A stretch of 33,362 nt of DNA from Sulfobacillus acidophilus. GTDB lineage: Bacteria; Bacillota; Sulfobacillia; Sulfobacillales; Sulfobacillaceae. The position numbers and the translations under genes are program-made. The DNA is taken from the NCBI GenBank assembly GCA_003023745.1, contig PXYV01000051.1:1-33362 (forward strand), in the 5' to 3' direction. A model generated the notes under the pieces. It had not been told where the DNA came from. It saw nothing but the letters and a program-made list of their open reading frames with translations, and ran no database searches. Below, piece by piece: positions 22,859 to 29,743 of this stretch (the first letter of the stretch is position 1; the number at the start of each line of letters is the position of its first letter).

Positions 22859-23326
22859 ATGACATCTTCTCGGCACTATGTAATCAAAACGCAGTCGGAC
22901 ACATATTGGGCCAGCCACCTCTACTGGGGTGAAAAGGCTCTGAAGTTCTGGGGACGCGACCAGGCAGGGCATCAGCGAGTTTTGACCATTCCCTATCACA
23001 AGCTGCACCTGATTGAGGAAATCGATCCAAAAATCTCGGCCCGACGGCGGCGGCCAAAGCGTCTTGTAACAGGAAAACATCTTTTGGATGGCGAATCTTA
23101 CGATTCGGAGGTGCGTCATGACCGAATCGCGAGGGCCAGTTCTTCCCATAACTTATTACGATCGCACGGGTCAGCCGTACCAGGTGCGCGACGCGCGACC
23201 CGAAGACGGAGCCGTCTTGGTGGAACTATTGAACCGCGTTGGCGGCGAAGAGATTTACATCGCAGACGAGGGGGCCCAGCTCACCGCCGAGCAGGAATCG
23301 GCGCTGATTTCGCAAAAGAATCCTGA
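22859..23326 (+). CDS. Hypothetical protein overlapping the GNAT gene; true 3' end uncertain
   Basis: The frame begins at ATG 22859 with GGAGG 6 bases upstream, so translation is likely. The first 60 or so residues look natural: MTSSRHYVIKTQSDTYWASH, then LYWGEKALKFWGRDQAGHQR and VLTIPYHKLHLIEEIDP, an aromatic strand-rich start. After about residue 85 the frame is the out-of-frame shadow of the next gene and becomes very Arg-rich (residues 105-140). It overlaps that gene by 209 bases. Either the real gene ends earlier and has suffered a frameshift near 23080-23120 (one other frame has TGA overlapping the GNAT ATG as ATGA), or this is a genuine overlapping pair. I do not recognise a family. 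Confidence 0.45.
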   Translation: MTSSRHYVIKTQSDTYWASHLYWGEKALKFWGRDQAGHQRVLTIPYHKLHLIEEIDPKISARRRRPKRLVTGKHLLDGESYDSEVRHDRIARASSSHNLLRSHGSAVPGARRATRRRSRLGGTIEPRWRRRDLHRRRGGPAHRRAGIGADFAKES

Positions 23327-23681
23327 TTTACAGTGCATTTTGGTGGCGGAGCGGCAAGGTCAAGTGGCCGGGTCGCTGGAGATGATCCGCGGTGCATTGC
23401 AAAAAAATCGCCACACGGCGATGTTCGGCATGGCCTTGTTTGCCGCTTTTCGCGGCCATGGCATCGGACGCGGCCTGTTGCAGTCGGCCGAGGCTTGGGC
23501 GCTCAGCGTGGGCGTGGAAAAAGTGTCGCTCACCGTGTTTGCGACCAATCGCCAAGCCATCCGCCTCTATCAAAGTCTCGGATATCGCGAGGAGGGCCGG
23601 CGCCGGGATCAGTACCGGATTCGGGGGGCTCTGGTAGACGAGGTCTGGATGGCTCACTGGCTTACTCAGGCACATCGTTGA
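23118..23681 (+). CDS. GNAT family N-acetyltransferase
   Basis: The 187-residue protein has the GNAT fold: YQVRDARPEDGAVLVELLNR, then CILVAERQGQVAGSLEMI, HTAMFGMALFAAFRGHGIGR and the acetyl-CoA loop R-G-H-G-I-G-R-G-L-L. VSLTVFATNRQAIRLYQSLG and YREEGRRRDQYRI follow. The R-G-x-G-I-G-R loop and the N-x-x-A-I-x-L-Y-x-x-x-G-F/Y motif are diagnostic. ATG 23118 has GGAGGTG upstream; the longer reading from 23088 is not needed. It starts within the reading frame of the preceding small ORF. Its stop overlaps the end of the convergent gene at 23662 by 20 bases. The acceptor is unknown, though the AFRGHGIGR form resembles protein or amine acetyltransferases. Confidence 0.88.
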   Translation: MTESRGPVLPITYYDRTGQPYQVRDARPEDGAVLVELLNRVGGEEIYIADEGAQLTAEQESALISQKNPDLQCILVAERQGQVAGSLEMIRGALQKNRHTAMFGMALFAAFRGHGIGRGLLQSAEAWALSVGVEKVSLTVFATNRQAIRLYQSLGYREEGRRRDQYRIRGALVDEVWMAHWLTQAHR

Positions 23682-24231
23682 GGGAGGAGACCATTTCCCA
23701 AAAGGCGTGGTCGTTTTTCGGCGCGTTGGTGGCATACTGCGACGCTTTGAGGGCGGTTGTACGCATGCGCTCAGTATAGAAGAAAAAGGTCTCGCTCGAT
23801 TCGATGCGGGCGCTTGGCGCGTCGTCGGTCTGACTCCACATCGACGCGAACGCGAACGCATGCAACAAAGTTCGTAATTCGTCTTCTTGCTCTTCCCATT
23901 GCGATGCCATTAACTCTTCTAAAATCTCCTGGCGAGCGCCCACCCAAGGCGCCCCCTGATCTAAGCGATGGCTAATGACATGCAGTGTGCTGTCGCGATG
24001 ACGACGCCTTAATTGTTGCCAGTCGATGGTGGACTGGGGCGCCTCCATCACAGGTGCGTCGTGATAGTCGCGTTTACTCCACCCCGCCCGCTGCAACGCG
24101 ACGATTTCGTCAGCGGTCAGAGACGTCTGCGCAACGGCTCCAAACAATCGGCCCTCGCGGATAAAGTCGTTGGCCACGCGTGCTCTCAACGCTTCGTCTA
24201 AACCGGCATCTAGATGTTGTTCAAAAGCCAC
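23662..24231 (-). CDS. Hypothetical protein, 189 aa
   Basis: I do not recognise this family. The product is acidic and mostly helical (VAFEQHLDAGLDEALRARVA, EEQEDELRTLLHAFAFASMW) with a central LTADEIVALQRAGWSKRDYH segment and a C-terminal half ending FWEMVSSLNDVPE. There is no signal peptide or membrane segment. The start is GTG 24231, with AGGAGG at 7 bases; the GTG two codons earlier sits only one base from the same site. Its 3' end overlaps the convergent GNAT gene by 20 bases. Confidence 0.68.
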   Translation of the reverse strand: MAFEQHLDAGLDEALRARVANDFIREGRLFGAVAQTSLTADEIVALQRAGWSKRDYHDAPVMEAPQSTIDWQQLRRRHRDSTLHVISHRLDQGAPWVGARQEILEELMASQWEEQEDELRTLLHAFAFASMWSQTDDAPSARIESSETFFFYTERMRTTALKASQYATNAPKNDHAFWEMVSSLNDVPE

Positions 24232-24346
24232 CGTCACTCCTCCTTAGGACATAGTATAACCACCGCTGGGGCGGTTTGTGCATAGGGGCGCGTGCTCGGG
24301 GATATGCTAACACTCGAGCCGTCCACTAAAGGAGGGGTTGAAGTAC

Positions 24347-24796
24347 ATGAATCGATTGCTGCCTTGGGGGTTTTCCATAGCTGTAATCGCGGCCACACTG
24401 GTCAGTTGTGGCAGTACCTCCACTCCGTCTGCGAGTCAATCGCACAAAAAAAGCGTTGCCGTGCGCCACCGCAGTAAAGGACCCAATTCCACGAATGCCG
24501 CCCCACCCATTAAACCATATTCCGCACCGCCGCCCAAGCTTCCGGTTGGCAGTGTGGCGGCGGGCGCTCGTGTCTATGCTGCCAGTTGCGCATCTTGTCA
24601 CGGCCCGAATGGCACGGGAACGGGCAAGGGTCCGCGTTTGGCTCATCCATCCCGTATCATTTCAACCTATCGCACCGAATCAGCCCTCTACGTTTTTGTG
24701 GCGCATAACATGCCGGCCAATAATCCGGGATCCTTGACCACGCATGATGCCGTCAATGTAAGCACCTACATTTGGCATATTGCGGGGGCGCACTAG
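24347..24796 (+). CDS. Lipoprotein monohaem cytochrome c
   Basis: The 149-residue protein has a lipoprotein signal (MNRLLPWGFSIAVIAATLVS then Cys21), matching L-V-S-C-G. A flexible Ser/Lys/Pro linker of about 45 residues follows, then a class I cytochrome c core. GARVYAASCASCHGPNGTG carries the haem-binding C81-A-S-C84-H85, and HNMPANNP carries the sixth-ligand Met122. The end DAVNVSTYIWHIAGA is the C-terminal helix. The product would be anchored on the outer face of the cytoplasmic membrane, a usual place for electron-transfer cytochromes in Gram-positives. ATG 24347 is used because GGAGGGG is at useful distance; the TTG at 24338 is too close. Partners are not visible nearby. Confidence 0.88.
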   Translation: MNRLLPWGFSIAVIAATLVSCGSTSTPSASQSHKKSVAVRHRSKGPNSTNAAPPIKPYSAPPPKLPVGSVAAGARVYAASCASCHGPNGTGTGKGPRLAHPSRIISTYRTESALYVFVAHNMPANNPGSLTTHDAVNVSTYIWHIAGAH

Positions 24797-25106
24797 CTGT
24801 ACATACCCCTTTCCGGTTGGTTAAAACGTATCGTCGCGCACGCGCCCAGGTTGTGGTGCAGACATCGAGTCAAGCGCGTGCAGCGTTCGTGCTGCTGTTT
24901 CACCGGCCGCTGACAGCGACTCGCTGCCCTTTACAGGGACGTGCGACAGAGTTTCGCACGAATATCCGTAGTCTATATAGTGATCGAGTAGAAATAAACA
25001 TGGTATCTTGGATGGGAACGTCGGTCGGCGCAATGGGCCAATGTTCTTTCGCACGCGGTCTTGAATCGTCACGCTGGCGCACAGTATAGGAGGTGAGCCT
25101 CGGCGC
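24797..25106. other. 310-base gap before cobD, no supported gene
   Basis: No reading frame here has a ribosome site or family resemblance. I looked for a cobalamin riboswitch because cobD follows, but did not find the conserved GCCACTG B12 box or its partner helices. A ribosome site (AGGAGGTGA, about 25088-25096) sits at the right end for cobD. A near-repeat of a 19-base segment at 3912-3930 lies at 25032-25050 (one mismatch), probably by chance. Confidence 0.5.
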
Positions 25107-26105
25107 ATGTGGATGGCGCAAGTCTTGTCAGTATGGACTGGGATTGATTTAGCGGCTTGGATTCTTTTGGCGGCCGTCGTCGATCTATTAACCAATGATC
25201 CGCTTTGGTATTACCATCCAGTGCGTCTGATCGGGCGGCTGAGTATGAAGCTAGAGCAGATTATCCGCCGGCATCCGTGGCGGCGACTAGGACTCAGGGT
25301 GACCGGGGCCTTGCTCACAATTTTTATTGTGTTGTTGGCGTTGGTGTTTGTAACGGCCGTGCTGTGGGCGGCGAAGGACATTTCGATGTGGCTCTTCTGG
25401 CTGATGGTGGTGTTGTGGACCTATTGGGGGCTGGCGATTCGTGGGTTAACGGACGCCGCGCTCTTAGTGTATCGGCCGCTGGTTACCAACCAAGCCGAGG
25501 AAGCCAGGCAATGGTTGCAATATATTGTCAGCCGTGATACCAAGCATTTAACCCATGATGATATGATTCGCGCCACCATTGAGACCGTGGCGGGGAATAC
25601 CTGCGATGCCGTGATTGGTCCCTTATTTTACGTGTTTTTAGGGGGACCGGCGTGGCTTTGGGCGTATAAGGCGGTGAACACAGTCGATTCCATGATTGGG
25701 CAGCATAGTGGGCATCTAGACGACTTTGGCTGGTTTGCGGGTCACCTCGATGAGTTAGCGAATTATATCCCGGCCCGGCTTTCTGGGTTGGCCATCAGTG
25801 TCGCCGCATCAATGGAAGGCCGGTTTAGGCAAGCGTATGGCACGATGCGAACCGATGGGCGGCGTCACCCCATGCCGAACACGGGAATTTCGGAAGCTGC
25901 CATGGCCGGTGCCATCGGCGTGTCGTTAGGAGGCCCCAACGTCTATGAACGGGTGGTGGCGCTTCGCCCGACGCTGGGAACGACCGAGCGTCCGATTCAT
26001 CCCACCGCCATCATCCATGCAATTGCGGTAAGCTGGCGGGCCATTTTGGTGACCGCGATTACGTTTGGAGTGGTTGCGGTGATGGTCTCGGGGCGCTGGT
26101 TATGA
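25107..26105 (+). CDS. cobD: Adenosylcobinamide-phosphate synthase
   Basis: The 332-residue integral membrane protein is CobD/CbiB. It joins adenosylcobyric acid to aminopropanol phosphate in corrinoid synthesis. It has the N-terminal DLLTNDPLWYYHPVRLIGRL (D-P-x-x-x-x-H-P-V-R-x-I-G, nearly invariant), LVSRDT-type IVSRDTKHLTHDDMIRATIE (the V-G-R-D-T motif), ETVAGNTCDAVIGPLFYVFL, MNTLDSM-like KAVNTVDSMIG and DELANYIPARLSGL. Near the end is GTTERPIHPTAI. About five hydrophobic segments fit the family. ATG 25107 lies 12 bases after AGGAGG. Its TGA overlaps the cobS ATG (ATGA), so the pair was made for coupled translation. Confidence 0.92.
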   Translation: MWMAQVLSVWTGIDLAAWILLAAVVDLLTNDPLWYYHPVRLIGRLSMKLEQIIRRHPWRRLGLRVTGALLTIFIVLLALVFVTAVLWAAKDISMWLFWLMVVLWTYWGLAIRGLTDAALLVYRPLVTNQAEEARQWLQYIVSRDTKHLTHDDMIRATIETVAGNTCDAVIGPLFYVFLGGPAWLWAYKAVNTVDSMIGQHSGHLDDFGWFAGHLDELANYIPARLSGLAISVAASMEGRFRQAYGTMRTDGRRHPMPNTGISEAAMAGAIGVSLGGPNVYERVVALRPTLGTTERPIHPTAIIHAIAVSWRAILVTAITFGVVAVMVSGRWL

Positions 26106-26823
26106 ACGGCACCCGCGATTCACTCGCGTTGCTGACACGCTTGCCGGTAGGGACGGTGGAGCGTTACGCTCCCTACACGGTCGCATGGTTTTGGGTGCCA
26201 GGCCTCATGGCGGGGATTATCTGGTACATTGCGTTTCATCTCTTTGGGTCCACCGGCGCCGGCATGATTGTGGCGGTGGGGGGCGAAGCCGTCTTAACGG
26301 GCGGAATGCACTGGCAGGGGTGGGTCAAAGCGCTTGATGGCTGGGGCGGCTCTCCTAGTGAGCGCCGTCGGGCTCGGCGCAGCCCCGAGCCGCAGGTCCT
26401 GTGGGGGCCTTTTTCTTGGCCTTGGCCCTGTTGGGGCTGTGGACGTTGTGGCAGCACGCCAGCGCTTTGGTGCCGGTAGTATGGATCTTGCCCCCGCTAT
26501 GGGGAAGGGCCATCATGGCTTGGGCCACTTCGTGGCGCGGCATTGATGTGTCTAGCGCTCGCATGGCGAAGCTGTCAGAGGAAGCTCATCAGGGAGCGGG
26601 GGCCTGGGTTTCGCTGGCGATTGCACTAGGGCTGGGTGTTCTGACACTCGGGTTTCAAGCGGTGGACGCGTTCGGGGTGACCTTGGTGGTCACGGGACTT
26701 TTCTTGTGGTGGGGTGTGCGCCGATTTGGTGGCATGAACGAAGATCTCTTATATGCGGTGGTGATTCTAGCGGAAATAGCGGCTTTGTACGTGATTGTCG
26801 CCACGACACCGATGTTCATGTAG
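26102..26823 (+). pseudogene. cobS: Adenosylcobinamide-GDP ribazoletransferase, frameshifted and motif-poor
   Basis: The first frame (26102-26400) has a CobS-like N-terminus (DSLALLTRLPVGTVERYAPY) and GGMHWQGWVKALDGWGGSPS. From about 26395 the homologous reading moves to another frame: VGAFFLALALLGLW, then WGRAIMAWATSWRGID, GAGAWVSLAI and the C-terminal helices to 26823. The original frame stops at 26479, so one indel near 26365-26400 splits the gene. The signature that in CobS reads D-G-L-A-D-T-x-D-G becomes Q-G-W-V-K-A-L-D-G, which loses two of the Asp thought to bind magnesium. The ATG overlaps cobD as ATGA. Either a dying cobS, or a divergent paralogue with a sequencing error. Confidence 0.75.
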
Positions 26824-27343
26824 TGGGCTGGGCTTCGCGCTGGCGGGATTGCTCGATCATTTGCGTATAATTAGGCCGCTTAATGTCGACCACATATCCA
26901 CCCGTGACACGGACCAAATTTTCCGGCGTAATGGCGACCCACACCGCGGGATCGCCTGCCGCAGCCCAGACAAAAGGACAGCGCATCAAGTCATCGTCGA
27001 TGAAGATCGGCATTTGATACGACTGACCGGCGGGTGGCGACCCATAAATATGGGTGCCGCATAACGCAGAAATCTCCGTGGGGCTGGCCGGTCGCACATC
27101 AAAGCCAAACCATGCCTCCAGTTTGTTCAGATCGGGCCGGTTGAGCGGCGTGTGCAGCACCACCACAGGCCGGGCCCCGCACCAGTATACCGACACTTCG
27201 ACCATTTGCTGAATGTTGGCCTTGAGCCGCTCGGCGGCTTGGTGTACACCGCGGGTGAGATAGTGGAGCTGACGACGGTCTACCAACGGGATTTGACCGC
27301 TTGCGATCATGTCCAAAAAAGGAAATTCAATATCGATAGGCAT
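26816..27343 (-). CDS. YbaK/EbsC-type aminoacyl-tRNA deacylase-like protein
   Basis: The 175-residue protein has the YbaK/ProX editing domain with an extended N-terminal helix. The core reads FDVRPASPTEISALCGTHIY then GSPPAGQSYQMPIFIDDDLM, FVWAAAGDPAVWVAITPENL and VRVTGGYVVDIKRP. The segment GSPPAG corresponds to the G-x-x-x-P loop that positions the substrate ester. Such enzymes remove misacylated amino acids, for example Ala or Cys from tRNA-Pro. ATG 27343 has AAAGGAG at about 8 bases. The 3' end overlaps cobS by 8 bases, convergently. Exact specificity is not visible. Confidence 0.8.
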   Translation of the reverse strand: MPIDIEFPFLDMIASGQIPLVDRRQLHYLTRGVHQAAERLKANIQQMVEVSVYWCGARPVVVLHTPLNRPDLNKLEAWFGFDVRPASPTEISALCGTHIYGSPPAGQSYQMPIFIDDDLMRCPFVWAAAGDPAVWVAITPENLVRVTGGYVVDIKRPNYTQMIEQSRQREAQPTT

Positions 27344-27443
27344 GGCGCCGCTCCTTTAAAGCCAATGCTATAGTTAGCTTATGCGGCCAATCGAGGCAAC
27401 GTCAACAAATTATGGCACTTTTCGACATAAGGAGATTTTTACG

Positions 27444-28184
27444 GTGGGCAAGGAACGGCGCCTGAACATCCTTCACTTGTATCCCGAACAGATGAATTTG
27501 TATGGTGATCGCGGCAATGTGTTGGCGTTGTCGCAGCGAGCACGCTGGCGGGAAATTCCATCCGCTATTGTGACGCGCGAAGTGGGTGAACCGATTGATT
27601 GGGACATGGTGGATCTCGTGTTTATGGGCGGCGGCGAGGATACCCACCAATCGCTGATTGCGGCCGATTTCGTGGAGATGGCGCCCGAACTGGTGGCGCG
27701 TTTGCAAGACGGGATGCCGATGTTGGCAATTTGTGGCGCGTTTCAACTGTTGGGCCGCTCCTATCAAGCGGCTGACGGACGAGAACTGCCGGGAATAGGG
27801 TTCTTGGACGCCTACACCAAAGCCGGAACTAAGCGGGCAATTGGCGATGTCGTGGTCCAAACCACCTTGGACATTAAACCGCGCACGTTAGTAGGCTTTG
27901 AAAATCATGGAGGCCGCACCTACCTGGGGGCCGCTACTCAACGGCTTGGGGTGGTGCAGTTGGGTCAGGGCAACAACGGTGTGGATCAGAGCGAAGGGGC
28001 GGTGCAAGATCATGTCATCGGCACCTATCTGCACGGATCGCTCCTGCCCAAAAACCCGCATCTGGCCGATTTGTTGTTGTCGTGGGCCTTGGCCTACCGT
28101 GGATTTGACGACCTCTTGGAGCCCTTGCCGTCGCACGAGGAGATGGCGGCACATCAAGTGGTCCTGGCGCGACGGCGCAATTGA
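27444..28184 (+). CDS. gatD: CobB/CobQ-like class I glutamine amidotransferase, GatD type
   Basis: The 246-residue protein resembles GatD, the glutaminase subunit of lipid II isoglutaminyl synthase. LNILHLYPEQMNLYGDRGNV is a GatD hallmark. The nucleophile is Cys97 in MLAICGAFQLLG, and the catalytic His is His197 in GTYLHGSLLPKNPHLAD. GFENHGGRT is also typical. GatD works with MurT, which amidates the Glu of lipid II; no MurT gene flanks it here. GTG 27444 has AAGGAG at 9 bases. Its neighbours are cobD, cobS and YbaK, so a corrinoid-amidation role was considered, but the size and the YPEQMNLYGDRGN block fit GatD better. Confidence 0.8.
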   Translation: MGKERRLNILHLYPEQMNLYGDRGNVLALSQRARWREIPSAIVTREVGEPIDWDMVDLVFMGGGEDTHQSLIAADFVEMAPELVARLQDGMPMLAICGAFQLLGRSYQAADGRELPGIGFLDAYTKAGTKRAIGDVVVQTTLDIKPRTLVGFENHGGRTYLGAATQRLGVVQLGQGNNGVDQSEGAVQDHVIGTYLHGSLLPKNPHLADLLLSWALAYRGFDDLLEPLPSHEEMAAHQVVLARRRN

Positions 28185-28252
28185 CACCAAAAGGCGGGTG
28201 GGGCGAGAATTCGAGTCGAGCCAGTGTGAGCGCCCGCACGTGGGAAACGACC

Positions 28253-29428
28253 TTAGACACCCTCGTCAGCGTCCTTAGGCTCCAGATGCCGATTACCTGG
28301 TCTGATCAGGCGACGGGAGAATCCCACAAAGAGAATGCCTGCAATCACTGCCAAACTACCCAAGACTTTGTACATCGGCAACACCAGCCATGATCCCGGT
28401 ACCACCAGGATCACGAGCGTTCCTAAAATCGAGCCGATATTGTCATAGGCGCCGAGTTTGGCCTGAGCGTATCCCGCTTCACCCGCGGGTGCGCTGGAAA
28501 GGAACGATGCTGCGATTAAGTCCGTAATCATCCACCCGGCCAACCCTTCTACGCCTCCCAAGAGGACAAACACCGGAAACGTGACGCCGAGGGATAACAC
28601 CAGCCAGGAGCCGCCTAAGAGCGCGAACAGCAACGGGATCCAGCGCATAGGACGGGTGCGGATGCGGGCTAGCCAAAGGCTCGCCAAAAACCCGGATCCT
28701 CCCCACACGGAAAGGGTGAGGCCATAGCCAAAGCTGTGGCGGTGCAGCACATGAAAGGTATAGGCGATGGCTAAGGTGTTGCCCTGCCAGATTAAGAAAT
28801 TCAGAGCCAGGATTGCCAGCGAGGGTGCGTCCACGCGCCAATCCAAGCGCTGCCGCACCCCCTTATCCGGGGTGGAATTTTCAATGGGCGAGAGGCGGGA
28901 CACAATGACAAGGGCGATGCCATAGGCCAGCGCGGACAATAGAAAACCGTTTCGGTATGCAGTAAACGTCAGCACCATTCCGGCCAGCAAAGGACCAAAA
29001 AGGCGCATGACGCTTTCCGACTGACGAAGCCGGATTACCACATTGCGCGTTCCCACAAAATCTCCCGAGACGGCTACGTACTGGGCCTGGGCTGCGGAAT
29101 AGAAGCCGCTTCCGGTCATAATCCCGGCTAAAATGGCGATGGCCAACCAAAAGTTGGTGGCGCGCCACAATCCCAACACCAAAAGAAGGCGCAATGCGTA
29201 GCTTATCACCATAGTTTGACGGGGTCCAAAACGTGCGCTGGCCCACGCGTAGCGATTGGCGAAAACCACACCCGGAATGGAGGCCGCCAGAAAATACCAA
29301 GCATAGCTTGAGGCATGCGGGTTTAATGCAGTGATGAGAAGGCCGAGTGCTACCTCGCGAAACTGAGCTCCTAAGGTGACGACGGCATCATCCAGCGCTA
29401 ATAAGACGACGTCATGGTTTGACGGCAT
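28253..29428 (-). CDS. MFS transporter with attenuator leader
   Basis: The 391-residue protein has about 12 hydrophobic segments in two halves and the MFS layout. An early loop (RYAWASARFGPRQTMVISYA) corresponds to the D/R-x-x-x-R-x-G-R-R signature in a changed form. TM segments such as LAIAILAGIMTGSGFYSAAQ follow, and the second half contains SFGYGLTLSVWGGSGFLASL. It is probably an exporter; the substrate is unknown. ATG 29428 is preceded by CGGAGGG at 7 bases, but this site forms the 3' arm of a hairpin followed by six U. Expression therefore seems controlled at its own leader, which is annotated separately. Confidence 0.82.
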   Translation of the reverse strand: MPSNHDVVLLALDDAVVTLGAQFREVALGLLITALNPHASSYAWYFLAASIPGVVFANRYAWASARFGPRQTMVISYALRLLLVLGLWRATNFWLAIAILAGIMTGSGFYSAAQAQYVAVSGDFVGTRNVVIRLRQSESVMRLFGPLLAGMVLTFTAYRNGFLLSALAYGIALVIVSRLSPIENSTPDKGVRQRLDWRVDAPSLAILALNFLIWQGNTLAIAYTFHVLHRHSFGYGLTLSVWGGSGFLASLWLARIRTRPMRWIPLLFALLGGSWLVLSLGVTFPVFVLLGGVEGLAGWMITDLIAASFLSSAPAGEAGYAQAKLGAYDNIGSILGTLVILVVPGSWLVLPMYKVLGSLAVIAGILFVGFSRRLIRPGNRHLEPKDADEGV

Positions 29429-29460
29429 AAAAAATCCCTCCGACCGAAAGATGCGGAGGG
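29429..29460 (-). terminator. Attenuator hairpin in the MFS leader, covers the ribosome site
   Basis: On the minus strand the RNA arms CCCUCCG (29460-29454) and CGGAGGG (29442-29436) form a 7-bp stem with an 11-base loop. Six U (29434-29429) follow, then the start AUG at 29428. The stem is thus both an intrinsic terminator and a mask on the Shine-Dalgarno sequence of the MFS gene. A competing hairpin upstream (29501-29507 with 29511-29517) has GGGAGGAG as its 3' arm, which could pair with the CUCCCUCC of the terminator and open the ribosome site. Confidence 0.75.
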
Positions 29461-29479
29461 AGGGTCTCGTACGTTCCGG

Positions 29480-29545
29480 TTAAACCCGCAAACGGATAGA
29501 CTCCTCCCTTGGAGGAGCCAAAATAATCATGAGAGGAGCAAACAT
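29480..29545 (-). CDS. Candidate leader peptide, 21 aa, in the MFS attenuator
   Basis: An AUG at 29545 on the minus strand opens 21 codons to UAA at 29480. The peptide begins MFAPLMIILAPPREES and ends in RLRV. Codons for A-P-P-R lie in the 5' arm of the second hairpin (29511-29517), so a ribosome stalled there would free the partner strand. Pro-Pro-containing stretches are known stalling contexts. The ribosome site is weak (GCGGGUG). No other evidence shows it is translated, so this rests on its placement in the leader. Confidence 0.4.
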   Translation of the reverse strand: MFAPLMIILAPPREESIRLRV

Positions 29546-29574
29546 AAGACACCCGCTTCGGGTTTGATAGGCTC

Positions 29575-29603
29575 AGCATACCGAGATGACGGCAGTGCGT
29601 CAA
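29575..29603 (-). promoter_or_regulatory. Sigma-A-type promoter of the MFS gene at 28253
   Basis: Minus-strand TTGACG (29603-29598) and TATGCT (29580-29575) are separated by exactly 17 bases. Transcription would begin near 29568, giving a leader of about 140 bases that contains a small hairpin (29551-29563), the leader peptide, a second hairpin and the attenuator. This is the best promoter match in the window. Confidence 0.7.
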
Positions 29604-29743
29604 GGGCTTTGGCGACGTCAGACGTTGCACCCATGACGTGATGGATGTCCTTGCGGGCCTATAAAGGCAAAATGCCATTGACGACCCTAACGACGACCGT
29701 ACAACGTGTCGCACTGAGCCTTATGCAAAATCGCTCCAACTTC

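Noticed and set aside
25032..25050. Near-identical 19-base segment to 3912-3930 (one mismatch)
   Set aside because: A single short near-match between a coding segment and an intergenic one is within chance for a window of this size, and no flanking similarity was seen.
24797..25106. Possible cobalamin riboswitch before cobD
   Set aside because: Neither the B12 box (GCCACTG) nor the flanking conserved helices were found on the plus strand.
29412..29714. 100-codon minus-strand frame overlapping the MFS leader
   Set aside because: It has no ribosome site, overlaps the promoter, and the leader contains better-defined elements. Composition does not look like a protein.
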